A DNA stretch of 64,000 nucleotides from the NCBI GenBank assembly GCA_947683425.1, contig CANTUQ010000051.1:868001-932000 (forward strand), given 5' to 3'. Positions 43,881-55,545 of this stretch are shown here, piece by piece. This stretch comes from Excoecaria cochinchinensis. Taxonomy: Eukaryota; Streptophyta; Magnoliopsida; Malpighiales; Euphorbiaceae. Position numbers and translations under genes: made by a program. Below the pieces are notes generated by a model, which was given only the letters and a program-made list of their open reading frames with translations, was not told the origin of the DNA and did not search any database. The stretch's first letter is position 1. Each line of letters starts with the position of its first letter.

Positions 43881-46384
43881 CCCTTCAGCCCCGTTTTTTT
43901 GAATTAGCCCAGTTTCAACCAAAATGAATTTCCTATTTCTTCTGTATGGACTTATACTACTGTATGATGCATGTCATACTTTTATATGCTCTTATATGGC
44001 CTTTTCTGTTTTGCCTTGTTCCCCAAGTGACTAGTTTTCTTATAAAATGACTTTCAAATGCTTTTATGGTTTTTTTCCCCTACTGTGTGGTATATTACCT
44101 TGCTTATATGAATGGTTATCCTAATTTATTTGTGATTAGCAATATATTATGCATATCCTTGATCAGATCCTTCTCTAAGAATAATCTACCATGCTTAAGA
44201 GTTTATTGTATCTTCCCACGATTAAGATTATGCGTTATTAATCATTGGCAGATTATGATTCCACATGTGTTCTTGACATGCTTTAGTAAATTGAGTAGTG
44301 CTAAAATGTGATTGATTGAACTATTGCATGCTTCAGAATATGAATTGTATGAGGTATGATTGATAGTATGCTATGCCAAATATGGTTGATGTCTGAATGC
44401 ATTATTATGCTTTAGCCTTTGAACTCATTGTGTTATACTTAAATGTAATTTGGATTATGCATGATTTATACTTAGTTATCCCCACCTAACGCTTGATTAG
44501 GATTTTATAGTGATAATCATTGGCATGGTAGTGCTTCCATACCTGATTTTGACATGCTTTAGAATATTGTCTAATGTTAAAGTGTATTGAGTGTAGTATG
44601 TTTTGCAATAGGAATTGTATGATATATGACCGACCTTATGAGCATATTTTTATGCCTATCGTACTCTGGTTTATGCATGATGTATATATATTTATGCATT
44701 GTGCGATTCAAAACGTGAATTGTTTTATGCATGACCTGCGAGAGTAAGTTTAGTGGATAGTTAGGCATGCCTAATAGAGTCCCGTTAGCTGCAGCCCTTT
44801 GGACGTTTGGACCCTGATCAGGTCCCCCGTTTGGTTCCTCGCGAACCCTATATGTTTGCGGATCCTCGCGATCCTTTTTAATGTGTTTGGATCTTGTTTA
44901 AGATTCCCCCCTCAGGAAAATGTTTCTATTGTGATAAAATAAAATGGTTTTCGATTCGTACCCGTAAGGTACCCTTTGGCCGATTTGTGCCCGTAAGGTA
45001 CTATCAGTTCACTCGTTATCCACTATTGTGAGTCAGCAGGTGTTTTGTTGGTTTGTTTTACTTTGAAATAATTATAAGAATGTGATATCCGAATGATGTT
45101 TTGGGAAAATCAGTTTATATGTATATGAAAGTGGATTTGAGCTTCGGAATGTATGTCTTTATATTTTAAGCTTGATTGGATATCTAACACCATTATCCGC
45201 ACTTGTCATGTGTTGTGTTATAAGTTTAAGAATGCTTTGAATGTGATTCGACTAATGTATTTATGTACATGACTCAAGCATGGCTTTGTTATATATAAGC
45301 ATGTGAACCGAAGCAGTTGTGGCTGTAAGTATGTAAGATTTAACTGTACTTTCTTCTTGGTGATGATATGAATGTGATGTTATGTGATTATGTCTTCGGT
45401 CTCCACTATTAGAGTGTTTCCAGCATGATATTTATATATTAGAGTTGCACAGCGGTAATTTGGTGCTTTGAATGCCGTACCTTGGTTTTTGGCTAGTGTG
45501 TGTATGGCATGCCAAAGTATGTTAGATAGCTAGTATTCTTAACATGATAGTTGGGTGCGTTATCATATGGTAATTGTATCGCTTTGGATCGGGTTATCAG
45601 TTCGTGCATGGGTACTTGGTTATGACAATTTCATGTGTAAATATCATGTGACTTCACACGGTAAGGTACTATTATTTGATACCATTGTAGGTTTATGCAT
45701 GTGATATTGTATGTAGTTCTGCATAATGATACTTGTATCATGTATTGTATTATGTCTGGTTTGGCCTATTCTTTATAAGCATATGATTATGGTTATGAGT
45801 TTTTGAACTAATGCTCTTACTTTGCAAGCCTGTTTATATATGTATTTTGAATGTCGCATTTGCCATTGTGAGTGTTATGCTTTTGCGACCATTGTGAATG
45901 GCCGCTCATACTCTTGTGTGTTCTCCCCACTAAGCGTTTATCGCTTAGCACGGATTTCCTTTCCGTGCAGGTGGCAGGTTTGGTTCTGTTCGAGTCGCGC
46001 ATCTGCAAGGTCGGCCACGTTAAAGTTAGAAGTTTTGTATTTTTGTTCAGCTTCTGTACATCAGTTTTTGTGTTTCTGTAGTATTGTATATGTAATTATG
46101 TAAGAATCTTAAGATTATTTTTTGGTAATGTATGCGTTAGTATGTTTCTATGTTAAGTTTCCTTTGTTTTATCAATCGCTTTATGCTTCCGCTTAGTGCC
46201 TGCGTGTGTGTGAGTTATTGCATGATCAGTCTGTACCCGCATGTTAAGTTAAGTTTTTAATTAACCTGTATTTTCATATGTATGCTTCCGTGTTGTGCAT
46301 GTGCATATCTGTGTGAGTGAGTGTCGGGTAGCGCGCCCATCGGCGTCCTTCCAACGGGGGCGGCGATGGGGGTGTTACAGTTAG

Positions 46385-46398
46385 TGGTATCAGAGCCC
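46385..46398 (+). promoter_or_regulatory. Primer binding site, second interior of G
   Basis: TGGTATCAGAGCCC five bases after the end of LTR B, identical to the first interior. Confidence 0.92.
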
Positions 46399-46507
46399 GG
46401 GTTTGATGATTCTGGGTGTGTTATTTGTTATGTGTTGAGTCTTTGCATGAGAGTCGGTTTTGTGTCGTGGCCTAATGCAGATGTGTCTTGTTTTGTGTCG
46501 TGTCTAG

Positions 46508-47092
46508 ATGGAGTCTGATCCTAGTGAGAATGTGGGCGAGACAACGGAAAGTGTGAACCTAGTTGGTGCTGATCAGAATGTTTTCGAGCGCCCTCCAGTT
46601 GAAGATTCCGGTCCTGTTTCTGATTATGGGACATTAGTACAAGTGTTGATTCGGATTTTGGATAGGCTGACTGCTCCTCGTGCTTCTCAAGAATTTGTGC
46701 GGCATGTACCTCAGAAGAGAAAAGGATCGGATAGTGAAGTGACAGCAGGGAAAAGGGTTCGAGAGGCATCGATGTGTCAACAATGTCAGAAGCAACATGG
46801 GGACAAGAGTAAGAAGAAGTGACTACCGCCTATATGTCAGCACTGCCAGAAGCGACATCGGGGCCCATGTCGGAAGCTCTCAGGTGTATGTTTCAGGTGT
46901 GGCAGTATGGAACATCAGATAATCGATTGTCCTAAGAAGATGAGTGAGAGTCTAGCTGGGCAAGCTAGAAAGGATGTGGAGGATTTACTCAGATCTTCTC
47001 GAGTGCCTACGGAGTTTGCAACGTATGGCAAGGATGCGATTGAGACCGTAGGTTCTTCTGGTAAGTTACATTGCAAGCTTTTGTCTAAGTAA
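46508..47092 (+). pseudogene. gag: Second copy of short Gag of element G, one stop codon
   Basis: Same length and frame as the Gag at 40159-40743. A TGA at 46820-46822 replaces the Trp codon TGG after the KSKKK run, cutting the protein before its complete zinc knuckle. The remainder (CQHCQKRHRGPC, CFRCGSMEHQIIDCP, ETVGSSGK) is still open to 47092. Several substitutions distinguish it from the first copy, so the two interiors have been separate for some time. Confidence 0.88.
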
Positions 47093-47129
47093 GTTTTGTT
47101 TGTTTTGGTTGTTTAGATGTAAGTGTTTA

Positions 47130-47171
47130 GCCGTGAATTTCGAGGACGAAATTCTTTTAGGAGGGAAGAGT
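47130..47171 (+). promoter_or_regulatory. Polypurine tract, second interior of G
   Basis: GAATTTCGAGGACGAAATTC followed by TTTTAGGAGGGAAGAGT and LTR C. The interior (46380-47171) is again 792 bases. Confidence 0.87.
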
Positions 47172-50100
47172 TATCACACCCCAAAATAGCCCTGGTCGGA
47201 ATGTGTATGGTAAGTCGGGAATGCAAGAGTATTTCAGTAACTTGTGCTTGAGAATTTGGATAATAAGGACTTAATGGTAATTAATTAATTACCTATGTTA
47301 AGAAGTGAAATGTTAGAGTGTGCATGTGGTATTCGGTTGTAGGGTGTTTTGGTTGTGGCATTTATCAAGTGAAGTGTGAGTTTGGTACCTTGGCTGAGAT
47401 ATTTATTCAAGAAAGGATTGGGTGCATGTGAGAGTATGGTGCCATGGTTTGATAAGTCTAAGTGGGTTTTGTGGTCCAATTGGGAGCTGCCACGTGGGCT
47501 TGTTAGGTGGGCATTGAATGAAGAAAGAGAAGAAAAGAAAGAGGAAGAGAGAGGGAACACAGATTGTTGGCTTTCCCGTCTCCTCCTCTAACGCCTCCTT
47601 TCTTCTTCTCTTCTCCTTTCTCTGCTTTCCCTTTCGTTCTCTTTGGCTTGGATTGTGCTTTGCTTAAAGAGGTAAGTTGGGTTAAGGTTTCCTGCATGCT
47701 GTCTTCTTTTTCTTCTACTAGATTTACTTCAGTTAGGGTTTGGACTAAGGATTTTGTGGGTTTATTGTTTGTTCAAGCTTTGGATTGCAAGAAGAAGCTT
47801 AAGGACAAGTAGAGGATTGAGGATTGAAGCTTAAAGTGTGATTTTTGGATCTTCAATTCTAGGTTTGGGAGCTGTGATTCCTGCATTTGAACTTCTGAGA
47901 TGTTTTTCCCTAATTCTCACTTAGGTTGTAAATGTGTTTGCATTGTTTAATTTCTGGAATTTGGTGTGTTTTGGCATGTGTATATGCATGATTTATTTGA
48001 GTAGATGTGTTAGTAATGCATGATAAGGATTGAATTGAAGGTACTGAGTTTGGGATTTGAACTTACTGTAATTTTTAGGGTTTATGTTCTTGAGGGAATT
48101 GAATGTGTTTATGCATGATTTTGGTTGTTTTGATTGTTGAATTAAGTTTATTTTACGCCATTTTGATGTATGGAAGATCGATTGGAAGGTAAGATGAGAC
48201 TGGTAGTGTTTTGAATCAAATTGAAACTGATTTTGTCGAGTTCTTTGAATTCTGGGCATGCTGGGAACGAAAAATCGCGATTCTGGTGGAATTTCTATTT
48301 CCAGTGTTCGTGTGTGTCGTGACTGCCCTGAGTGAGGCAAGGCACGAGTCGTGACTCCCAGTCACGACACGTGACTCTGTCTCCCAGTCACGATGCGCGA
48401 CTTTTAAGTGAGCTGGAAGTAGTCGCAGGGCGTGACTCCCAGTCATGACGCGTGACTACCCTGTGAGAGTCAAGTCACGCGACATGACTTAGAGTCATGA
48501 CTCCTGACTCCCTGGTGAGGTATGTCATGAGGCGTGACATAGAGTCACGACTCGTGTCCCTCCTTTGAGGCCAGTCACGAGTCGTGACATGGCTCGTGAC
48601 CGACCCCCTTCAGCCCCATTTTTCTGAATTATCCCAGTTTCAACCAAAATGAATTTCCTATTTCTTCTGTATGGACTTATACTACTGTATGATGCATGTC
48701 ATACTTTTATATGCTCTTATATGGCCTTTTCTGTTTTGACTTGTTCCCCAAGTGACTAGTTTTCTTATAAAATGACTTTCAAATGCTTTTAGGGTTTTTT
48801 TCCCCTACTGTGTGGTATATTACCTTGCTTATATGAATGGTTATCCTAATTTATTTGTGATTAGCAATATATTATGCATATCCTTGATTAGATCCTTCTC
48901 TAAGAATAATCTGCCATGCTTAAGCGTTTATTGTATCTTCCCACGATTAAGATTATGCGTTATTAATCGTTGGCAGATTATGATTCCACATGTGTTCTTG
49001 ACATGCTTTAGTAAATTGAGTAGTGCTAAAATGTGATTGATTGAACTATTGCATGCTTAAGCATGGCAAATATGCCAAATATGGTTGATAGTATGCTATG
49101 CCAAATATGGTTGATGTCTGAATGCATTATTATGCTTTAGCCTTTGAACTCATTTTGTTATACTTAAATGTAATTTGGATTATGCATGATTTATACTTAG
49201 TTATTCTCACGTAACGCATGATTAGGATTTTGTAGTGATAATCATTGGCATGGTAGTGCTTCCATACCTGATTTTGACATGCTTTAGAATATTGTCTAAT
49301 GTTAAAGTGTATTGAGTGTAGTATGTTTTGCAATAGGAATTGTATGATATATGACCGACCTTATGAGCATATTTTTATGCCTATCGTACTCTGGTTTATG
49401 CATGATGTATATATATTTATGCATTGTGCGATTCGAAACGTGAATTGTTTTGTGCATGACCTGCGAGAGTTAGTCTAGTGGATAGTTAGGCATGCCTAAT
49501 AAAGTCCCGTTAGCTACAGCCCTTTGGACGTTTTGACCCTGATCAGGTCCCCCGTTTGGTTCCTCGCGAACCCTTTTTGTGTGCGAATCCTCGCGATCCT
49601 TTTTAATGTGTTTTGATCTTGTTTAAGATCCCCCCCTCAGGAAAATGTTTCTATTGTGATAAAATAAAATGGTTTTCGATTCGTACCCGTAAGGTACCCT
49701 TTGGCCGATTTGTACCCGTAAGGTACTATCAGTTCACTCGTTATCCACTATTGTGAGTCAGCAGGTGCTTTGTTGGTTTGTTTTACTTTGAAATAATTAT
49801 AAGAATGTGATATCCGAATGAGCACGTTAATGTTTTGGGGAAATCAGTTTATATGTATATGAACGTGGATTTGAGCTTCGGAATGTATGTCTTTATATTG
49901 TAAGCTTGATTGGATATCTAACACCATTATCCGCACTTGTCATGTGTTGTGTTATAAGTTTCAGAATGCTTTGAATGTGATTCGACTAATGTATTTATGT
50001 ATGTGACTCAAGCATGGCTTTGTTATATATAAGCATGTGAACCGAAGCAGTTGTGGTTGTAAGTATGTAAGATTTAACTGTACTTTCTTCTTGGTGATGA

Positions 50101-50819
50101 TATGAATGTGATGTTATGTGATTATGTTTTCGGTCTCCGCTATTAGAGTGTTTTCAGCATGATATTTATATATTAGAGTTGCGCAGCGGTAATGTGGTGC
50201 TTTGAATGCCGTACCTTGGTTTTTGGCTAGTGTGTGTATGGCATGTCAAAGTATGTTAGATAGCTAGTATTCTTAAAATGATAGTTGGGTGCGTTATCGT
50301 ATGGTAATTGTGTCGCTTTGGATCGGGTTGTCAGTTCATGCATGGGTACTTGGTTATGACAATTTCATGTGTAAATCTCATGTGACTTTGCACGGTAAGG
50401 TACTGTTATTTGATACCATTGTAGGTTTATGCATGTGATATTGTATGTAGTTCTGCATAATGATACTTGTATCTTGTATTGTATTATGTCTGGTTTGGCC
50501 TATTCTTGATAAGCATATGATTATGGTTATGAGTTTTCAAACTAATGCTCTTATCTTGCAAGCCTGTTTATATATGTATTTTGAATGTCGCATTTGCCAT
50601 TATGAGTGTGTTATGCTTGGGCGACCATTGTGAATGGCCGCTCATACTCTTGTGTGTTCTCCCCACTAAGCGCTTATCGTTTAGCACGGATTTCCTTTTC
50701 GTGCAGGTGGCAGGTTTGGTTCTGTTCGAGTTGTGCATCTACAAGGTCGGCCATATTAAAGTTAGAAGTTTTGTATTTTTGTTCAGCTTCTGTACTTCAG
50801 TTTTTGTGTTTCTGTAGTA
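47172..50819 (+). mobile_element. LTR C of element G, 3' end missing
   Basis: Begins TATCACACC (one base from TGTCACACC) and follows LTR A to TTTCTGTAGTA, where T2 reverse transcriptase resumes at 50820. About 300 terminal bases are lost, along with the expected target duplication. It carries the palindrome array (48318-48605), the hairpin series (49485-49728) and a TAAGCG-type hairpin near 50667 with altered bases. A ~20-base local repeat (TGCCAAATATGG) near 49068 is unique to this copy. Confidence 0.92.
48318..48605. repeat. GTCACGA/TCGTGAC palindrome array (LTR C)
   Basis: Same array as in LTR A, with several C-to-T or G-to-A type changes (for example GTCACGATGCGCGAC near 48387). Confidence 0.85.
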
Positions 50820-51842
50820 AAAGAAGAGATCCATAGGCAGATAGAGGCTAAGTTTCTAGTGGAAGTTCAGTACCCGACTTGGTTAGCTAATGTAGTCCCT
50901 GTGGCTAAGAAGGATGGTAAAGTCCGAGTATGTGTGGATTATCGGGACTTGAACAAAGCTTGTCCGAAGGATGTGTTTCCACTGCCTCACATAGATGTAC
51001 TGGTAGATAGTGTTGCTGCATGTATGATGTACAACTTTGTGGATGGTTATGTAGGTTATAATCTGACCCTCAACAAGATAATTGATCGAATCAAGACAGC
51101 CTTCATCACAAAATGGGGAACATTTGCCTACCGGGTTATGCCTTTTGGTTTAAAGAATGTGGGTGCAACTTATCAGAGAATGGCAACAAGAATCCTAGAT
51201 GACTTGATTCACAAGGAGGTAGAGGTATATGTGGATGACATGATCATTAAGTCAGCCACTAGAGAAGGCCACTTTGAAGCTCTGGAAAAGTTCTTTCAAA
51301 GGATCAGTAAGTACAACCTGCGCCTTAACCCCAAGAAGTGTATTTTTGGAGTTACCTCGGGCAAGTTATTGGGCCATGTAGTAAGTTAAAGAGGAATAGA
51401 AGTAGATCCTGATAAGGTCAAGGCCATTAGAGAAATGCCAGCGCCCCAGAAAGAGAAAGAGGTTAGGAGTTTCCTAGGAAAACTTCAGTACAATAGTCGG
51501 TTTATCGCCAAGCCAGCCTCAGTATGTGAGGCCAACTTTAAGCTTCTCAGGAAGAGCCAACCGGTGGTGTGGAATGATGATTGCCAACTCGCCTTTGATA
51601 CTATGAAGAACTATCTTTTAAATCCACCAATTTTAAGGCCACCATGCTATGCGAAGCCGCTAATCTTGTACTTAGCAATAGAGGACAGCTCAGTGGGTTC
51701 CATGACAGCCCAGGAGGATGAATTTGGAGTGGAGTTTGCGGTTTATTACCTTAGCAAGAAGTTCCTGCCATATGAAGCCAAATATGTTGAAGTGGAAAAG
51801 ATTTGCTTAGCGGTAATCTGGGCTTCTAAGAAGTTGTTTTAG
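50820..51842 (+). pseudogene. pol: Tat reverse transcriptase and first RNase H (element T2)
   Basis: T2 Pol resumes in frame at EEIHRQIEAKF. RT shows VVPVAKKDGKVRVCVDYRDL, PLPHIDVLVD, MPFGLKNVGATYQR and the catalytic YVDDM (Asp codons 51234 and 51237). A TAA at 51387 (VS-stop-RG) interrupts the frame; the thumb and RNase H continue (MPAPQKEKEVRSFLGKLQY, then ILYLAIEDSS and VEVEKICLAVIWASKKL) to a TAG at 51840. The G-patch segment and this RT are separated by element G, and part of the linker was deleted with the end of LTR C. Confidence 0.92.
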
Positions 51843-52635
51843 TGTACAAGCAGTTGCTAAGCATAACCCGCTTAAGTGCCTTCAACAGGCACCCTCTCTA
51901 CTAGGAAAGATGGGAAGATGGTTATTACTTTTGCAGGAGTTTGATATTGAATACATTACTCGGAAAACCATTAAAGGAAGAGCTGTCGCTGAATTCTTGG
52001 CTGAACACCCCACTGAGGGGGACTAGTTCGAATACCATTACCCAGATGAAGATGTCACAGCCATAACAGTACAAGGGTGGTAGATGTTCTTTGATGGGGT
52101 AGTTAACAGAAAGGGGGCAGGAGCAGGGATTATTCTTATAACCCCAGATGGTGAAAAGCTACCATTAGCCAAGAAGTTGAGGTACAAGGCGACCAATAAT
52201 GAAGCAGAATATGAAGCTTGCATCTTTGGATTGGAAGCATTGCTTGCTCTGGGGGCAAAGACCGCAGAAGTCTTTTGAGATTCATTTTTAGTAATTCATC
52301 AGATCAGAGAAGAATGGTGAGTTAAGGAAGAGAGGCTGTCGCCTTATGTGAAGCACTAGAAAATGTTGAGTAGCCAGTTTGAGACCTGCACTTTTCACTT
52401 CGTTCCCAGGGATGAAAATTAGTTAGCTGATGCTCTCGCGACATTAGTGTCTATGTGGGATAATCCAACGGGGGTTGCTATGAGGCCGGTGCTGATCTCT
52501 AGTGTGAAGAGGTCTTGTTTCGAAACCGAGCAGATAATGGATGTCGAGGTCACTAATGGGAAGCCTTGGTATTATGATATTCAGAACTACCAAGAATGGT
52601 CAGTTTTTCCAGAAGAAACCATTGAGAAAGACTAG
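51843..52635 (+). pseudogene. pol: Tat second (archaeal-type) RNase H (element T2)
   Basis: After a frame change near 51842 the linker is followed by a second RNase H: MFFDGVVNRKGAGAGII (52084 on), KATNNEAEYEACIFGLEALL and a final N-stop-LADALA. The catalytic Asp of FDG, Glu of NEAEYEA and Asp of ADALA are all present. Stops occur at about 52024, 52081, 52276, 52318, 52360, 52420 and 52633. A dual RNase H is a known trait of the Tat lineage, which supports the clade assignment. Confidence 0.85.
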
Positions 52636-53769
52636 AGAATGATTAGAAAGTTATCCTCTCAATTCATCAGTGTGGATGGAACTTTATATAAGAGGCAAGC
52701 GGATGGTATTCAGTTGAGATGTTTAGCGGAGAAAGAAGCCGAAAGGATTATAGAAGAGATTCATGCCGGTGTTTGTGGAACTCACATGAATGGTCTGGGC
52801 CTAGCAAAGAAGATCATGCGCCAGGGATTTTATTGGCTCACAATGGACATAGATTGTTCAAAATATGTGAAGCAATGCTAGTTATGCCAACAGTACGCGA
52901 ATTTAAGATATGTGCCAGTTTCAGAACTACATAATCTAACATCTCCATGGCCATTTGCAGCCTGGGGGATAGACGTAAAAGGTGAGATACGTCCCACAGC
53001 TTCTAATGTGCATAGATTTATTGTGGTCGCCATCTATTACTTCACTAAATGGGTTGAAGCTGAATCTTTCAAGAAGGTTGATGCTAAGGACATGGCTAAA
53101 TTCATTGAGCGGAATTTGATATGCAGATATGGTCTCCCACACCATATTGTGTCTGATAATGGGGTATAGTTCTTTGCAGAAACTAAACAGATGCTCCAAA
53201 AATATGGAATCAAGCATCACAAGTCTTCTCCTTACCGGCCTTAGGCTAATGGTGCAGTGGAAGCGGTAAACAAGAATGTCAAAAGAATATTAGCCAAGAT
53301 GGTTCAGAGTTATAAAGACTGGGCAAAAAAGCTACCTTTTGCACTCTGGGGTTACAGAACCACAGTTAGAACCTCTACGGGAGCAACGCCGTTCTCTCTG
53401 GTATATGGAACTGAAGTAGTTCTGCCAGTTGAAATTGAGCTGAGATCATTGAGGGTAGTCATGGAAGCTGAGATTCTGGAGACAGAATGGGCACAGCAGC
53501 GACTATTGCAGTTGAATCTGTTGGATGTAGACAGGTTACGGGCATACTATGACAATTAGGTTTATCAGAAGAGGCTAGCTCGGTCCTTTGGCAAGAAGGT
53601 GATGAGGCCAGGAGTGCCAGATATACGTGGAAAATTCAGGCCAACCTCGGAAGGTCCATTTGTGCTGAAGAAGTTACTGACAAAGGGAGTAGTAATTTTA
53701 TCAGACAGTGATGGAAACAAATTCAAAGAACCGGTCAATGTCGACAAATTAAAAAGATTCCATGGCTAA
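52636..53769 (+). pseudogene. pol: Tat integrase (element T2)
   Basis: Starts with RKLSSQFISVDGTLYKR. The HHCC domain ends in CSKYVKQC-stop-LC. The catalytic core has Asp in WGIDVKG (52972), Asp in SDNG (53155) and Glu in NGAVEA (53260), with 34 residues between the last two, so one codon may be lost. The C-terminal part (LWGYRTTVRTSTGATPFSLVYG, then KKVMRPGVPD) ends at FHG plus TAA. Stops at 52879, 53167, 53242 and 53557 are all TAG where related proteins would have Gln. No chromodomain is present, as expected for Tat. Confidence 0.92.
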
Positions 53770-54720
53770 AGGCTAAAATAAAAAAAAAAAAGAAGAAAAG
53801 AGTATAATTGCCCCGCAGGTCGAAAACCGAAAAAAGGCGGCCTTGCTAAAATTGGGTGCCCTGTCAGGGTGAAAACCAAAAAAAGGCATCCTGGGCAAAA
53901 TTTAAGGGCCGAGAGAAAATGGTCAATCGAGAAAACCCGTGAGGGCCGATTGATAACAGGAGTTCGATGCTTACAAGATCTAATCCGAGATTAAGTGTAG
54001 TCTTGTGCTTTTGAATTCTTGTCATAAGAAGATCATGTATGATGAAATCATATAGAACTGTACATAATTTTGCAATCAATAAAAGAATTCTGTTTGCATT
54101 TTCATTGGTCTTGTAATTCTGTTTTTTTAAGCAATATATCATTGATCTATCTAATGACTATTATTTGAGAATCCTCTCTTAAAAAAAGAAAAAAAAAAGG
54201 TCGTTGGAGATTAAAACTGTAATTGGTGCTCCGAGCAAAAGTTAGGCCAAAGGGCAGGGTGAAAACCTGGAAACAGGCGATTTGTCCTACAAAAAAAATG
54301 AAATAAATAAAAGCCGCTGGATTGGGTTGGGTCCATTCCAGGCAATAAATAAGGCACAGGGTTATGTGAAAGTCCGAAAGGACGCATTTCCCGCTAAGAA
54401 AAGGTAGTGTGAAAATCCACAAGGGACGAACTAACTTAAAATAATGACTATAGGTATCAGAGGAGAACCTCATAATTTCTAAAGGCATAGAATTCAAAAG
54501 CAATTCCAGAGGGTATCGATCCTACTGCAAATTGTGACCAAATCGGCTGTTGCATTCAAATCCACTTGGGCGAATTCTTATTCCGCATTCCTGCATGACA
54601 CATACATTTCACATGCATGCTCACCAATTTTCCTGCATATTTAGCTTTCCTATTTTGCAGCAAGATTGATCCGATGCGGACACCAATAAAAGCCGAGTGA
54701 CGACATCGGTCCAATTTAAC
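53770..54720 (+). other. 3' untranslated region of T2, first part
   Basis: Non-coding. It contains five spaced modules of the form GTGAAAA..CC..AAA..GGCG (about 53817, 53870, 54258, 54367 and 54410), two of which fold as CCTG-GAAA-CAGG (54266-54277) and GTCC-GAAA-GGAC (54372-54383). It corresponds to 19600-20660 of T1 in reverse. I see no gene. Confidence 0.75.
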
Positions 54721-55425
54721 CCAGGACCTCTCAGAAGGGTTAGCACGATTACGTCACTACCACTCAACAGAGGGTTTGTATGCTCACGGAACTACCACTT
54801 CGAATCTCAATAGAGGGTTAGCACGATGACGGCACTACCACTCAATAGAGGGTTTGCATGCTCACGGCACTACCACTTTGAATCGCAATAGAGGGTTAGC
54901 ATGATGACGGCAATACCACTCAACAGAGGGTTTGCATGATCACGGCACTACCACTCAATAGAGGGTTACCACGATGACGGCACTACCACTCAACAGAGGG
55001 TTTGCATGATCACGGCACTACCACTTCGCATCTCAATTGAGGGTTAGCACGATGACGGCATTACCACTCAACAGAGGGTTTGCATGATCACGGCATTACC
55101 ACTCAATAGAGGGTTAGCACGATGACGACACTACCACTCAATAGAGGGTTAGCACGATGACGGCACTGCCACTCAACAGAGGGTTTGCATGCTCACGGTA
55201 CTACCACTTCGAATCTTCATAAGAGTTAGCACGATGGAGGCACTACCACTCCATAGAGGGTTTGCATGATCACGGCACTACCACTTCGAATTCCACAACG
55301 GTTAGCACGATGGCGGCACTACCACTCCAAGGAGGGTTAGCACGACCACGGCATTACCACTTCAGAACGGTTTGCACGATCACGGCACTACCGATTCAAC
55401 AAAAGGACAACGTGCCAACAATCAC
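54721..55425. repeat. Tandem array, ~35 bp unit, in T2 3' region
   Basis: About 18 units alternating TTAGCACGATGACGGCACTACCACTC-like and TTTGCATGATCACGGC-like forms joined by AATAGAGGG or AACAGAGGG. Some units carry an extra TTCGAATCTC. It differs in sequence from the 35-bp array of T1 but has the same period. The frame at 55262-55492 is a product of the array. Confidence 0.9.
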
Positions 55426-55525
55426 CACAACGGCATCATTCAGTTCAAAAAGACATCTGCCTCAGGTACGTGTCTCTTCTTTTTTTCTTTGAGTTTTGGC
55501 TCACTTAGGCACCCAGGCACTAAGT

Positions 55526-55545
55526 GCCCCAAAACTGGGGGCAAC
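55526..55545 (+). promoter_or_regulatory. Polypurine tract of T2
   Basis: CCCCAAAACTGGGGGCAAC directly precedes the LTR start TGTAGACACCC at 55546. Confidence 0.7.

Larger units (their letters stand above)
40823..46379 (+). mobile_element. LTR B of element G, with a nested solo LTR
   Basis: TGTCACACCCC at 40823 to TGTTACA at 46379; about 3.9 kb once the 1.64-kb insertion and its duplicated bases are removed. It is collinear with LTR A; about nine differences in a 270-base sample near the start. It carries the palindrome array at 43618-43880, the hairpin series at 44760-45001, a perfect CTAAGCG/CGCTTAG hairpin near 45932-45950 and TGCAG at 45966-45970. It serves as the shared LTR between the two interiors. 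Confidence 0.93.
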
